The notes beneath the pieces were generated by a model, which saw only the letters and a list, made by a program, of their open reading frames with translations, searched no databases and was not told the DNA's origin. A stretch of 64,000 bases of DNA from Polaribacter haliotis. GTDB lineage: Bacteria > Bacteroidota > Bacteroidia > Flavobacteriales > Flavobacteriaceae. Of this stretch, positions 16,635-25,726 are shown piece after piece (position 1 is the stretch's first letter; the number at the start of each line of letters is the position of its first letter). The translations under genes and the position numbers were made by a program. The stretch covers positions 707,501 through 771,500 of the forward strand of contig NZ_CP061813.1 in the NCBI RefSeq assembly GCF_014784055.1. Direction: 5' to 3'.

Positions 16635-16655
16635 TTTTATTAAGCTTTTAAAAAT

Positions 16656-16689
16656 AAAAACCTTATCGATTTTATTCGATAAGGTTTTT
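16656..16689. terminator. Bidirectional terminator
   Basis: AAAAACCTTATCGA pairs with TCGATAAGGTTTTT around a six-base loop. It lies between converging genes, with A and T runs on either side. Confidence 0.88.
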
Positions 16690-16717
16690 ATTTAGTTTTT
16701 AGTATAAATTTTTAAAC

Positions 16718-17182
16718 TCACTCATATAAAGCACACAAAAACTCTGCAACACAGGCTGGTTTTTTATGACCTTTAATTTCTATTAAACAAGAGAAAGTTA
16801 TTTTAATTCCATTATTGTCTAAATCTTCAATTTCTTTCACTTCCGCAAGCATTCTTAATTGACTATTTACAGGAACAGGATTTGGAAAACGGACTTTATT
16901 CAAACCATAATTCAAGCCCATTTTTATGCTTTTTATCACAAATAAATCTTCCAATAATTTAGAAATCATAGAAACAGACATAAATCCGTGTGCAATTGTA
17001 CTTTTAAAAGGAGACTCCTTCTCTGCTCTGTTTTCATCGATATGAATCCATTGTTTGTCTAAAGTTGCGTTTGCAAAATCGTTAATCATTTCTTGAGTAA
17101 CTGTGTACCAATTTCCAGTTGGTAATTTTTTACCAATCATAGATTTAAACTCTTTAAAACTTTCGAATTCTAACGGTTTCAT
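16718..17182 (-). CDS. MaoC-like hydratase
   Basis: The 154-residue protein has a hot-dog fold with the (R)-specific enoyl-CoA hydratase motif. FANATLDKQWIHIDENRA supplies the Asp and His, and TIAHGFMSVSMISKL is the conserved helix. NodN-like members of this family have the same length. The substrate is probably an enoyl-thioester but is not determined. It is the third gene of a tightly packed minus-strand run with the TRIC-like and DEAD-box genes (gaps of three bases and one base); the functional link between them is unclear. Confidence 0.9.
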   Translation of the reverse strand: MKPLEFESFKEFKSMIGKKLPTGNWYTVTQEMINDFANATLDKQWIHIDENRAEKESPFKSTIAHGFMSVSMISKLLEDLFVIKSIKMGLNYGLNKVRFPNPVPVNSQLRMLAEVKEIEDLDNNGIKITFSCLIEIKGHKKPACVAEFLCALYE

Positions 17183-17185
17183 ACA

Positions 17186-17809
17186 TTACTTTTTTGTGAA
17201 TAGATCGTCTTTTATTTTTGGTAACTCCAATTCAAATTTTACGGCTATAACTCTTATAATTATAATGATAGAAGCAGAAATAATAAAAATTATATTTTCT
17301 GGAATATGAAAATGATTCAAAATTAAATAAGTAATTCCACCAGCTAAACATGCAGAAGCATATATTTCTTTCTGAAAAATTAATGGAATTTTATTCGTTA
17401 AAACATCACGTAAAACACCACCAAAAACAGCAGAAATCATTCCCATAATTAACGCAATAATTGGATGTAAATCGTAAGAAAGACCTTTTTCTAAACCCAA
17501 TAAAGTAAACACGCTAATACCAACAGTATCAAATAAAAACATGGTTTTGCTTAAATGCGCAATCTTACTTTTAAATAGAAATGTAAAAACTACTGCAGTA
17601 AAGATTACAAACAAATAATTTAAGTCTCCAATCCAATTTATGGGATGTGCATTTATTAAAACATCTCGCAACATTCCACCTCCTACTGCTGTAACAAAAG
17701 CAATGATTAAGACACCAAATAGATCGAACTTTTTATCAGAAGCAACCAAAGCTCCACTTATTGCAAATGCAAAAGTTCCTAAGATATCTAAAACGTAAAT
17801 AAGACTCAT
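17186..17809 (-). CDS. TRIC-type membrane protein (YadS/YicG, UPF0126 family)
   Basis: The 207-residue protein has two tandem copies of a three-helix unit. The duplicated signature is GGGMLRDVLIN (about 43-53) and GGVLRDVLTNKIPLIF (about 129-144). This is the bacterial trimeric intracellular cation channel/glycine-transporter-like family of inner-membrane proteins. About seven helices are predicted. Substrate is not known for this group with certainty. Confidence 0.92.
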   Translation of the reverse strand: MSLIYVLDILGTFAFAISGALVASDKKFDLFGVLIIAFVTAVGGGMLRDVLINAHPINWIGDLNYLFVIFTAVVFTFLFKSKIAHLSKTMFLFDTVGISVFTLLGLEKGLSYDLHPIIALIMGMISAVFGGVLRDVLTNKIPLIFQKEIYASACLAGGITYLILNHFHIPENIIFIISASIIIIIRVIAVKFELELPKIKDDLFTKK

Positions 17810-17810
17810 T

Positions 17811-18929
17811 TTAAACTTTAAGTTCTGTAAATTTTATATTTAATTCTTTCTGAATTTCGTGAATTCTTTCCAATTCACTAGGTAGAATAAAAGCGATAGA
17901 ATTTCCAGTTTTTCCAGCTCTTGCAGTTCTTCCACTTCTGTGTGTATAGTATTCTAACTGTTCTGGTAATTGATGATGAATGATAAATTCCAAACCTCTC
18001 ACATCAATACCTCTTGCAGAAACATCTGTAGAAATTAAATATTGCACACTTTCATTTTTAAAAGCTCTCATCGCTTTTTCACGATCTCTTTGTTGCATAT
18101 CTCCTTCTAAAGCACCCACTGAAAAACCTTCATCTTTCAACTGATTATACAAATTCTGAACTCCTAATTTTGTTCTACAGAAAATAATTCCTCTTTCAGT
18201 TCCTCTTTTTTCGATATAAGAAATAATATCGTTTGTTTTTTGTTTTATTGAGGTCCTAACATATTGGTGTCTAATATTTTCATTTACTAAAGAATTTCTA
18301 TTAATCTCAACTCTTGGAGCATTAGAGTCCATATATGTTTTAATAATTCGCTGAATCTCATCTGGCATTGTTGCAGAAAATAACCATGTATTTCTTTCTC
18401 CAGTTGTAAATTTTAAGATTCGGTTTAAATCTTGTTTAAAACCCATAGAAAGCATCTCATCAGCTTCATCTAAAACCAATGTTTTAATATTGCTAATATC
18501 TATTTCTCCACGTTCAATTAAATCTACCAATCTTCCTGGGGTTGCAATTACTACATGTGTTTTTCTTTTTAATTTACCTATTTGAATATCAATCTTTTCG
18601 CCACCAAAAACGGCTTCTAAAAAGATTTTTTCAGTACAGTATTTCGTATATTTAAAAAGTTGCTTTTTAATTTGTTGCACCAATTCTCTTGTTGGCGATA
18701 AAATTAACGCCTGTATTTCATCTTTATCAGCATCAATAGCATGTAAAATTGGCAAACCAAAAGCAGCTGTTTTACCAGTTCCTGTTTGTGCTAAACCAAC
18801 AAAATCGGTTTTTGAATTTAATAAAACAGGAATTGCTTTTTCTTGAATTTCTGAAGGGATTTTAATTCCCAATTCTTTTAATCCCTGAAGGTATTCTTTT
18901 TTAATTCCTAATTCTGAAAATGTAGACAT
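17811..18929 (-). CDS. DEAD-box ATP-dependent RNA helicase
   Basis: The 372-residue protein has a full two-lobe helicase core and almost no C-terminal tail. Motifs in order: Q motif (PSEIQEKAIP), Walker A AQTGTGKTAAF, PTRELVQQ, TPGRLVDL, VLDEADEML, SATMP, FCRTK, ARGIDVRGLE and HRSGRTARAG. Missing accessory RNA-binding domains distinguish it from DbpA, SrmB or CsdA types, so the exact rRNA or mRNA role cannot be read. It is first in the run with the TRIC-like and MaoC genes. A promoter element is at 18954-18961. Confidence 0.93.
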   Translation of the reverse strand: MSTFSELGIKKEYLQGLKELGIKIPSEIQEKAIPVLLNSKTDFVGLAQTGTGKTAAFGLPILHAIDADKDEIQALILSPTRELVQQIKKQLFKYTKYCTEKIFLEAVFGGEKIDIQIGKLKRKTHVVIATPGRLVDLIERGEIDISNIKTLVLDEADEMLSMGFKQDLNRILKFTTGERNTWLFSATMPDEIQRIIKTYMDSNAPRVEINRNSLVNENIRHQYVRTSIKQKTNDIISYIEKRGTERGIIFCRTKLGVQNLYNQLKDEGFSVGALEGDMQQRDREKAMRAFKNESVQYLISTDVSARGIDVRGLEFIIHHQLPEQLEYYTHRSGRTARAGKTGNSIAFILPSELERIHEIQKELNIKFTELKV

Positions 18930-18953
18930 AATAAATCTTTCTTATATATTTTG

Positions 18954-18961
18954 CAAAGATA
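18954..18961 (-). promoter_or_regulatory. Promoter -7 element TATCTTTG of the DEAD-box helicase operon
   Basis: Exact TAnnTTTG match on the minus strand, 24 bases upstream of the ATG. The upstream box is weak. Confidence 0.5.
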
Positions 18962-19128
18962 CTTTTATTGAAGAGAATAATAAGGAAAGTGATTGAATAG
19001 ATTTTATTTTAAGAAAGATAAGTGCGGTTTTTTGAGACACGATTTAAGAGACAAAAGCAAAATTTAAAGACTCTTATAATAAATTAAGAACAAAACAGTC
19101 GAACAAGAAAAATTTGTACAATTTATGT

Positions 19129-19524
19129 CTATTCTTTAGAATATAAAACATCCAAAACATCTTCTCTAATTCTTGCTGGTTTGTATGTCTTTTCATCTAA
19201 CATTCCCCAAACTGTTTTTGCTTTTACTAACAATTCTTCATTTTTATAAAACTCCATTAAACGTTCAGATTTAAAACCTCTAGTTTCTCCTACCCAAGTT
19301 TTAACTGTAATTTTATCACCTAAAACCGCTTGTTTTAAATAGTCTATCTCATGTTTTAAAACCACCCAAATAAATTGTTTCATAGGATTTTCTTTCGTTA
19401 GAAATGCCCAATGTTCAAAAGCCACAATATCCATCCATTTTACATAAACCACATTATTTACATGGTTTAAATCGTCTAAATCTTCTGATTTTACTTTTAG
19501 TTTATATTCAAAAACGGACTTCAT
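19129..19524 (-). CDS. Acyl-CoA thioesterase of the YbgC/4HBT hot-dog family
   Basis: The 131-residue protein has the motif DLDDLNHVNNVVYVKWMD (about 15-32), which carries the Asp and His typical of 4-hydroxybenzoyl-CoA-type thioesterases. The rest follows the family pattern (YLKQAVLGDKITVKTWV). Substrate unknown. It is monocistronic with promoter TAAGTTTG at 19539-19546. The 199-base gap before it holds no gene. Confidence 0.9.
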   Translation of the reverse strand: MKSVFEYKLKVKSEDLDDLNHVNNVVYVKWMDIVAFEHWAFLTKENPMKQFIWVVLKHEIDYLKQAVLGDKITVKTWVGETRGFKSERLMEFYKNEELLVKAKTVWGMLDEKTYKPARIREDVLDVLYSKE

Positions 19525-19538
19525 AATTCAATTTTTTA

Positions 19539-19546
19539 CAAACTTA
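19539..19546 (-). promoter_or_regulatory. Promoter -7 element TAAGTTTG of the thioesterase gene
   Basis: Exact TAnnTTTG match on the minus strand, 14 bases before the ATG. A TTG lies 21 bases further upstream (19568-19570). Confidence 0.55.
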
Positions 19547-19627
19547 AAAATTTTAATAGTTCTATAACAATTATTAATGTTTCATTTTAGATAAAACAGT
19601 TAATAATTCCGTTCTTTGTATTTCTTT

Positions 19628-20965
19628 ATGAACAAACTCGCAGGCAATTTAGGTACCGAAAAAATAAGTAAATTATTGATAAAACAAGCAGTTCCTGCAA
19701 CTATAGGAATTCTTGTAATGTCTTTAAATATGATTGTAGACACCATTTTTGTTGGACAATGGATTGGTGTTTTAGCAATTGCTGCAATTACTGTGGTTTT
19801 ACCAATTGCCTTTTTAATTTCTTCCATTGGAATGGGAATTGGAATTGGAGGAAGTTCTATCATATCAAGAGCTTTAGGTGCTAATAATTCTGAAAAAGCT
19901 TTTCTAACGTTTGGGAATCAAATTTGTTTAACGGTAATTTTAGCTATTCTTTTTGTAATTCTTGGAAATGTATTTAGTGTTCCTATCTTAAATTTATTTG
20001 GCGCAAAAGGAGATATTTTACCAATTGCATCCGAATATTTTGGTGTAATTATTTATGGAGTTCCTTTTTTGGCATTTGCGATGATGGGTAACCCAACCAT
20101 AAGAGCCGAAGGAAAACCAAAATTTGCAATGTATGCAATGATGGTTCCTGCAGTTTTAAATGTTCTTTTAGATATTTTATTTATTAAAGTTTTCGATTGG
20201 GGAATGTATGGAGCTGGTTTAGCAACTTCAATTTCTTACGCTAGTTGTGGTTTGTACATCTTATATTTCTTCTTGTCTTCTAAAAGTGAATTAAAAATAA
20301 TTCCGAAAAACTTTAAATTAGATTTTAAAATTGTTCGAGAAATTGTTGAGCTTGGTGGAGTTTCTATCGTTAGACAAGGTGCAATTAGTATTTTAATGAT
20401 TGTTTTAAATTACTCTCTTTTTACTTATGGAGGAGAAATTTCTATTGCAGTATTTGGAATTATCAATAGAGTTATGATGTTTGCTTTATCGCCAGTTTTA
20501 GGAGTTTCTCAAGGATTTTTACCAGTAGCAGGATTTAATATTGGTGCAGAAAAAAATGAACGCGTAAAAGAAACCATTAAAAAGTCGATTTATTTCGGCT
20601 CTATTGTAGGAACTATTATTTTTATTGGAATTGTAATTTTTAAGGAACAAATAATTTGGGTTTTTACCAACGATGCAACTTTGTTAGATAAAACACCAAA
20701 TGCAATGTTAATTGTCTTTTTAGTAACCCCAATTGTAACGATGCAATTAATTGGATCTGCCTATTTCCAAGCTGCAGGAAAAGCGATGCCTGCATTATTT
20801 TTAACACTTTTAAAACAAGGTATATTCTTAATTCCTTTAGCTTATTTTTTACCCATGTATTATGGAGTAAATGGAGTTTGGTGGTCTTTCCCAATTGCAG
20901 ATACACTTTCTACAATTATTACAATTATCGTTTTAAAAAGAGAAGTAAATAAAAACCTTCAATAG
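19628..20965 (+). CDS. MATE-family multidrug efflux transporter
   Basis: The 445-residue protein is counted from the ATG of MNKLAGNLGTEKI; a TTG four codons earlier is possible but less likely. It has twelve membrane helices in two six-helix halves with the MATE signature residues. The amphipathic N-terminus precedes LLIKQAVPATIGILVMSLNM. The loops GGSSIISRALGANNSEKA and QGFLPVAGFNIGAEKNERVKE are the duplicated conserved MatE loops. It should export cationic compounds in exchange for Na+ or H+. The TetR gene immediately downstream (123-base gap with its own promoter) is a likely regulator of efflux. Confidence 0.94.
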   Translation: MNKLAGNLGTEKISKLLIKQAVPATIGILVMSLNMIVDTIFVGQWIGVLAIAAITVVLPIAFLISSIGMGIGIGGSSIISRALGANNSEKAFLTFGNQICLTVILAILFVILGNVFSVPILNLFGAKGDILPIASEYFGVIIYGVPFLAFAMMGNPTIRAEGKPKFAMYAMMVPAVLNVLLDILFIKVFDWGMYGAGLATSISYASCGLYILYFFLSSKSELKIIPKNFKLDFKIVREIVELGGVSIVRQGAISILMIVLNYSLFTYGGEISIAVFGIINRVMMFALSPVLGVSQGFLPVAGFNIGAEKNERVKETIKKSIYFGSIVGTIIFIGIVIFKEQIIWVFTNDATLLDKTPNAMLIVFLVTPIVTMQLIGSAYFQAAGKAMPALFLTLLKQGIFLIPLAYFLPMYYGVNGVWWSFPIADTLSTIITIIVLKREVNKNLQ

Positions 20966-21034
20966 TTTTTCTCATATTGTTAATATCCTTTTAATAAAAT
21001 AGTTTCATTTTTGTTTTTTCAATTAAATTAATGA

Positions 21035-21051
21035 CTAATTTAGTAAATTAG
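21035..21051. promoter_or_regulatory. Candidate operator CTAATTTAGTAAATTAG
   Basis: A perfect 7-3-7 palindrome lies 37 bases upstream of the second TetR gene, over the place of its -33 box (a TAATATTG -7-like element is at 21061-21068). Size and symmetry fit a TetR-family site. Confidence 0.5.
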
Positions 21052-21066
21052 ACTTATTATTAATAT

Positions 21067-21082
21067 TGAAATGATTGTTTCA
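21067..21082. promoter_or_regulatory. Inverted repeat TGAAATGATTGTTTCA next to the start of the second TetR gene
   Basis: Five-base arms TGAAA/TTTCA lie around TGATTG, six bases before the ATG. The right half, read on the other strand as TGAAACAATCA, recurs with one change just after the gene (TGAAACAATCG at 21667-21677). This may be a second regulator contact or a repeat. Confidence 0.35.
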
Positions 21083-21087
21083 TATCT

Positions 21088-21654
21088 ATGTCAAAAAAAA
21101 CATCCTTTAGTAAAACAACTATTTTAAATAAAGTAACACACCTTTTTCATTCTAAGGGATATTGTGCTACTTCTATGCAAGATATTGTTGAAGTTAGTAA
21201 CTTAAACAGATCTAGTCTTTACAATACTTTTGGAAGTAAATTGGAATTGTTTATCACTTGTTTTGATACTTGTGAAACAAAATACAGAAGAGATGTTCAG
21301 AAAATAATAATGGCTTCAACTAATCCATTAAAAACAGTTCGTCAAATTCTAGAACTATCTATAAATGAAACCATTAACGGATATTTAATTCCAAATTATA
21401 TTTCTGAAATTAAAAATAAGGAAACACAAATTAATAGATTAGTTAAAAACCAACAAGCTTATTTTTTAGATTTGTTTGAAGACATTGTAAAAAGAGGACA
21501 AGGTTTAGGCTCTATAAATAACAGTAAATCTAGCAAGCAATATGCAAATTACTTGTTAACTTCTTACCAAGGTTTACAAATAATGAAAAGCTTTCCTGAA
21601 GACGATTATAAATTGCAAAATGTAATTTATGATGTAATTTCTGTGATAGAATAA
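21088..21654 (+). CDS. TetR/AcrR-family transcriptional regulator
   Basis: The 188-residue protein has its N-terminal HTH at about 10-55: NKVTHLFHSKGYCATSMQDIV, then the recognition helix NLNRSSLYNTFGSKLELF. The C-terminal half matches the length and pattern of AcrR-type ligand domains (VKRGQGLGSI, YLLTSYQGLQIM). It lies directly behind the MATE exporter on the same strand and is preceded by two palindromes, so autoregulation and control of the exporter are plausible. The ligand is unknown. Confidence 0.9.
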   Translation: MSKKTSFSKTTILNKVTHLFHSKGYCATSMQDIVEVSNLNRSSLYNTFGSKLELFITCFDTCETKYRRDVQKIIMASTNPLKTVRQILELSINETINGYLIPNYISEIKNKETQINRLVKNQQAYFLDLFEDIVKRGQGLGSINNSKSSKQYANYLLTSYQGLQIMKSFPEDDYKLQNVIYDVISVIE

Positions 21655-21703
21655 GTTGCTTTAAACTGAAACAATCGTTCTTGGTTGTATTTACTTTTAA
21701 ATT

Positions 21704-22378
21704 TTAAATAATTCGTTCACCATTTAAATTTGTCGTTAAAATATCGCTAAATAAATTAAAAAACGGACGTAAAGCTTTAAAACTTTTGTCTACTTCTTGC
21801 ACAAAATTAGGAGACAAAACTTCCTCATCCGTAAAATTTTTGGTTGCTATAAAACCTTTTTTACGTAATAAATCTACATCTGGATGTTCTTTATCAAAAC
21901 CTCTAGGTGCTGTTTTTAATTCGCTAAAACTTTCGAATTTTCCACCAAAATGTTTCTTGTAATTTTTCTCTTCTAAAATATCTTTTATCTCTGATGCATC
22001 TAACTCAATTTCTTTACGAATTCGGAACAAGTCTTCTTTACTTGGTTCCCAAAACCCGCCAGCTAAAAAAGATTCTCCTGGTCTAATTCTTAAAAAATAA
22101 CCACCTCTTAATTCTTTTCCTAATCTGGAATATGAATTTGCAAAATGAGCTTTATATGGTGTTTTATCTTTAGAAAAACGAACATCTCTATAAATACGCA
22201 TCATTTTAGATTTCTCTATTTCATCATGTTTTTGCAAGTTTAAATGAATCTCTGCAAATACATCTTTCGCATTTTGTTGCGCTTTTAAATAGGTTTCTTT
22301 GTGGTCTGCAAACCAATCTCTATTGTTATTTTTTTGTAAATCTTGTAAGTATTTAAAAGTAGATTTTTCGAATTGCAT
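21704..22378 (-). CDS. DUF2461 family protein
   Basis: The 224-residue protein has the conserved opening TFKYLQDLQKNNNRDWFADHKETY. The central RIYRDVRFSKDKTPYKAHF and the SFLAGGFWEPS motif follow; these define the TIGR02453/DUF2461 family. It is soluble, with no signal peptide. Biochemical function is not established for the family. It is divergent from the DUF1853 gene, with only 57 bases between them. Confidence 0.92.
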   Translation of the reverse strand: MQFEKSTFKYLQDLQKNNNRDWFADHKETYLKAQQNAKDVFAEIHLNLQKHDEIEKSKMMRIYRDVRFSKDKTPYKAHFANSYSRLGKELRGGYFLRIRPGESFLAGGFWEPSKEDLFRIRKEIELDASEIKDILEEKNYKKHFGGKFESFSELKTAPRGFDKEHPDVDLLRKKGFIATKNFTDEEVLSPNFVQEVDKSFKALRPFFNLFSDILTTNLNGERII

Positions 22379-22435
22379 TTTAGATGTGTTTTAAAAGTTC
22401 AATTTACAAAATAGAATTGTAACTTCGAATTTGAA

Positions 22436-23260
22436 ATGCATCAAAAAACAAAAGACATTCAGAAAAGATATGATGGTTTTCTACAAACAAATTGTTTGTG
22501 GAAAGATAATGCTGTATATGATATACAGCAATTTAAAATCGAATCGAAATCAATGAAAATTGATACTGAAATAAATGAAAAACTACGTTTAGGAAAATAC
22601 ATAGAAAAGTTTGTTTCCTTTGAACTGGAACAAGAAACTACTATTGAAATTTTATGCGAAAACATCCAAATTCAGAAAGGGAAAATTACTTTAGGGGAAT
22701 TAGACTGTATTTTATCAAAAAATAAAAAACCTATTCATTTAGAAATAATTTATAAATTCTATTTGTATGATAACACTATTGGTACAAATGAAATTGAGCA
22801 TTTTATTGGTCCGAATAAAAAAGATTCTTTGGTTGAAAAGTTATACAAACTAAAACATAAACAGTTGCCACTTCTCTACTCTAAAGAATGTACAGAATAT
22901 TTACTAACACTGAATTTAGAAAATAACAAAATTGAACAACAAGTCTATTTTAAAGCACAATTATTTGTTCCGTTTTCAAATAGAAATATCAAATTAAAAC
23001 AATTAAATTCTGATTGTGTTATTGGTTTTTACATCAATAAAGATGAATTAAGTCAATTTACAGAGTGTAAATTTTACATTCCTAATAAAAAAGATTGGTT
23101 GGTAATTCCGCACCAAAATGTAGAATGGCAATCTTTTTATCAATTTAAAGAAAATTCTTTAGAATATTTAGAGAGACAATTTTCTCCACTTTGTTGGTTG
23201 AAAAAACCAAATGGAGAAATTGAAAAATTCTTTTTTGTTTGGTGGAAATCTTTAAATTAA
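22436..23260 (+). CDS. DUF1853 family protein
   Basis: The 274-residue protein has the family pattern visible as LGKYIEKFVSFEL, GELDCILS, HLEIIYKFYLYD, HFIGPNKKDSLVEKLYKLKHKQLPLL and a C-terminal WLKKPNGEIEKFFFVWW. The central segment has the look of a nuclease-like fold (E-x-D-x-ExxYKFYL), but no activity is proven. A TAACTTCG box lies nine bases before the ATG, suggesting a very short or absent leader. Confidence 0.88.
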   Translation: MHQKTKDIQKRYDGFLQTNCLWKDNAVYDIQQFKIESKSMKIDTEINEKLRLGKYIEKFVSFELEQETTIEILCENIQIQKGKITLGELDCILSKNKKPIHLEIIYKFYLYDNTIGTNEIEHFIGPNKKDSLVEKLYKLKHKQLPLLYSKECTEYLLTLNLENNKIEQQVYFKAQLFVPFSNRNIKLKQLNSDCVIGFYINKDELSQFTECKFYIPNKKDWLVIPHQNVEWQSFYQFKENSLEYLERQFSPLCWLKKPNGEIEKFFFVWWKSLN

Positions 23261-23287
23261 TTGACTGATAATGATTGTTTAAAACAA

Positions 23288-23325
23288 AAAAAAGAGGGAT
23301 TTCATATATGAAATCCCTCTTTTTT
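23288..23325. terminator. Bidirectional terminator
   Basis: A perfect palindrome centred on GGGATTTCATATATGAAATCCC has A and T runs on its two sides. It lies between the converging DUF1853 gene and the MacA-like gene. Confidence 0.85.
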
Positions 23326-23347
23326 AAAATCAACTAATTGCTAAAAA

Positions 23348-24460
23348 TTAGTCTTCTTTTTTCTTATCGTCTTTAGAAGCTTTGTTCCAAATTTTAATTT
23401 CGTCGTCTTTTGTAACTCCTTCTAAAATTTCCACATTTACACCATCAGAAGTTCCTAATTTTAAAGTTTTCTTTTCGTAGTTACCATCTGCTTGTTTTAC
23501 TTCTACATAAGGTTCTTCAGTCTTTTTATCAAATCTTAACAATGCTTCTTTTATAGATAAAACACTATCTTTTTTTACTAAAACAATATCTGCATTTGCA
23601 CTATAACCTGCTCTAATAAAGAATTTATCATCTAAAGAAACATCTGCTTTAATTTTAAATTGTACTGCACCACCTTCTTCAGTTCCTTTAGGTGCAATAA
23701 AGTTTAATTTTGCTGGAAATTTTGTTCCTTCAATGGCTCCAATTGAAACTTCAATTTCTGTTCCTTTTACTAATTTACCAACTTCAGATTCGTCTACTTT
23801 TCCTTCGAAAATCATTTTGGCCATATCTGCAATCGATGCAATTGTAGTTCCTGCATTAAAATTGTTAGACTGAATTACTTGATCTCCTTCTTTAACAGGA
23901 ATCTCTAAGATTGTCCCAGACATTTGTGCAATAATATTTGTATTTGCACTTCCACCAGAACCTGCAGAACCTCTTTTTATAATTTGATAATCGTTTTGAG
24001 CATTCTTTAAATCTTGTTTAGCTTGATTATATGTTAATTCTACACTTTCGAATTCTGTTCTTGCAATAACACCTTTATCGAATAAATTCTTCGTTCTTTT
24101 ATAAGAAACAGCAGAATTATTAACTCTTAACTTTGCGTTATCTACTCTACCTTTAGCGCTAATTAAAGATTGCTCATTAGGTACAACTCTTACTGTTGCA
24201 ATTAAATCTCCTTTTTTAACTTTAGAACCTTCTAACAACAAAACTTTGTCTATAATACCTGTTATTTGAGGTTTAATTTCAATTTCTTCCAATGGAATTA
24301 CTTTACCAGTAGCTACTGTTTTTTTAACAATTGTTGTTCTAAATGGAGTTTCAGTTTCGTATTCTACAATACTTTTTGCGTTCTTTTTACCGAACCAAAT
24401 AAGTGCTGCAATAAAAAATACTGCAATAACTATTAAAATAATTTTTGATCTCTTGCTCAT
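23348..24460 (-). CDS. MacA-like periplasmic adaptor (efflux RND/ABC membrane fusion protein)
   Basis: The 370-residue protein has an N-terminal membrane anchor (about 5-23, IILIVIAVFFIAALIWF). Lipoyl halves are at IDKVLLLEGSKVKKGDLIATV and ILEIPVKEGDQVIQ, a short coiled-coil hairpin at about 95-150, then beta-barrel and membrane-proximal domains. It links an inner-membrane ABC exporter to an outer-membrane channel. It is the last gene of the four-gene operon with two MacB-type permeases and an ATPase. No TolC gene is in this operon, so the channel must come from elsewhere. Confidence 0.92.
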   Translation of the reverse strand: MSKRSKIILIVIAVFFIAALIWFGKKNAKSIVEYETETPFRTTIVKKTVATGKVIPLEEIEIKPQITGIIDKVLLLEGSKVKKGDLIATVRVVPNEQSLISAKGRVDNAKLRVNNSAVSYKRTKNLFDKGVIARTEFESVELTYNQAKQDLKNAQNDYQIIKRGSAGSGGSANTNIIAQMSGTILEIPVKEGDQVIQSNNFNAGTTIASIADMAKMIFEGKVDESEVGKLVKGTEIEVSIGAIEGTKFPAKLNFIAPKGTEEGGAVQFKIKADVSLDDKFFIRAGYSANADIVLVKKDSVLSIKEALLRFDKKTEEPYVEVKQADGNYEKKTLKLGTSDGVNVEILEGVTKDDEIKIWNKASKDDKKKED

Positions 24461-24479
24461 GATTTGTTGTTAATTGATT

Positions 24480-25724
24480 TTATTCTTCTCTTAATGCTTC
24501 TATTGGTTTAACTACTGTTGCTATATGTGCAGGGATTAATCCTATTAAGGTTCCTAACACAATTAATGTTACAAATGCTACTAATATAATTGGTATATTA
24601 ACTGTTGGGTTTATTAAAGCGGCATCTTCTCCTTGGCCAAAAGCCAAGTCTATTAAAAATAGAACAAATGCACCAAAGACAATACCTAACATACCAGCGA
24701 TTGTTGTTAAGAAAACAGATTCTAAAATAATTTGCTGTCTAATACTTTTTGGTGTAGCACCTAAAGCTCTTCTAATTCCTATTTCTTTTGTTCTTTCTTT
24801 TACCGTAATTAATAAAATATTACCAATTGCAAAAACTCCTGCAACTAAAGTAGCAATACCAACAAACCAGGTTAAGAACTGCATTCCTGTTAAAAAGCCA
24901 GTAATTTTACCTATTTCTTTTCCTAAATTAACACTACCAAAAGCACGTTCATCTTCTGGGTGTACTTTATGAAGTCCTTTTAAAGTAAGCAAAACGTCTT
25001 TTTCCATTTGCTCGATATTAGTGCCTTCATTTGCAGTAATCATCATCCAATCTACTTTATTGGCTGTATTGTAAACCTTTTTAAAAGTAGTAAATGGTAT
25101 GTATGCACAATCTCCATCAAAATCAATTGTATTAGAAGGTTTATAAACACCAATAACTTGGTAACCAATCGCGTTTATTTTTATATACTGACCAATTGGA
25201 AATTCATCTTTATCGAACAATTGCTTATACATATCTTCTGATATAACAGCTACTTTTGCAGTAGTTAAAATATCATTTCCATTTAAAAAACGTCCGTATA
25301 ATAATTGTTTTTTCTGAATTTGATCTAAAATTGGATAATCTCCACTCACTTGAAAATTACCAGATTTAAAATCTTTTATAATTAAATTGTTTGTTTGATT
25401 TCTTGGAGCTAATAATTTAATTTCATCAGAATATTCAGATTTTAAAACATCTATATCATTCATTGTTAAACTAAACCTTCTACCTTCTTGAAAACCTTTA
25501 AAAGGTGTGTCTGTAGATTGTGTCCAAACAAAAACACTATTGGTCGCAAAATTACCAAACAGTTTGTTAAAACCATTTTCCATTCCTCTTGCTGCACCTA
25601 ATAAAACAACTAACAAGAAAATTCCCCAAAGAACACCAACAATAGTAATTGCGGTTCTCATTTTGTTTTTACGAATGCTTCCGTAAATTTCTTGCCAAGT
25701 ATCTGAATCGAATAAAAATTTCAT
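24480..25724 (-). CDS. MacB-like ABC transporter permease (second of two)
   Basis: The 414-residue protein has an N-terminal helix (about 21-42) and a large periplasmic MacB_PCD domain. The FtsX-like three-helix block is at about 275-405, with TVKERTKEIGIRRALGATP as the conserved cytoplasmic loop. It ends in PIEALREE. It has no ATPase domain, in contrast to E. coli MacB; the ATPase is a separate gene. It starts two bases from the preceding permease gene. Confidence 0.93.
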   Translation of the reverse strand: MKFLFDSDTWQEIYGSIRKNKMRTAITIVGVLWGIFLLVVLLGAARGMENGFNKLFGNFATNSVFVWTQSTDTPFKGFQEGRRFSLTMNDIDVLKSEYSDEIKLLAPRNQTNNLIIKDFKSGNFQVSGDYPILDQIQKKQLLYGRFLNGNDILTTAKVAVISEDMYKQLFDKDEFPIGQYIKINAIGYQVIGVYKPSNTIDFDGDCAYIPFTTFKKVYNTANKVDWMMITANEGTNIEQMEKDVLLTLKGLHKVHPEDERAFGSVNLGKEIGKITGFLTGMQFLTWFVGIATLVAGVFAIGNILLITVKERTKEIGIRRALGATPKSIRQQIILESVFLTTIAGMLGIVFGAFVLFLIDLAFGQGEDAALINPTVNIPIILVAFVTLIVLGTLIGLIPAHIATVVKPIEALREE

Positions 25725-25726
25725 AA

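Noticed and set aside
21667..21677. Operator behind the second TetR gene
   Set aside because: It is a single half-site with one mismatch and no promoter next to it; chance recurrence in AT-rich DNA is likely.
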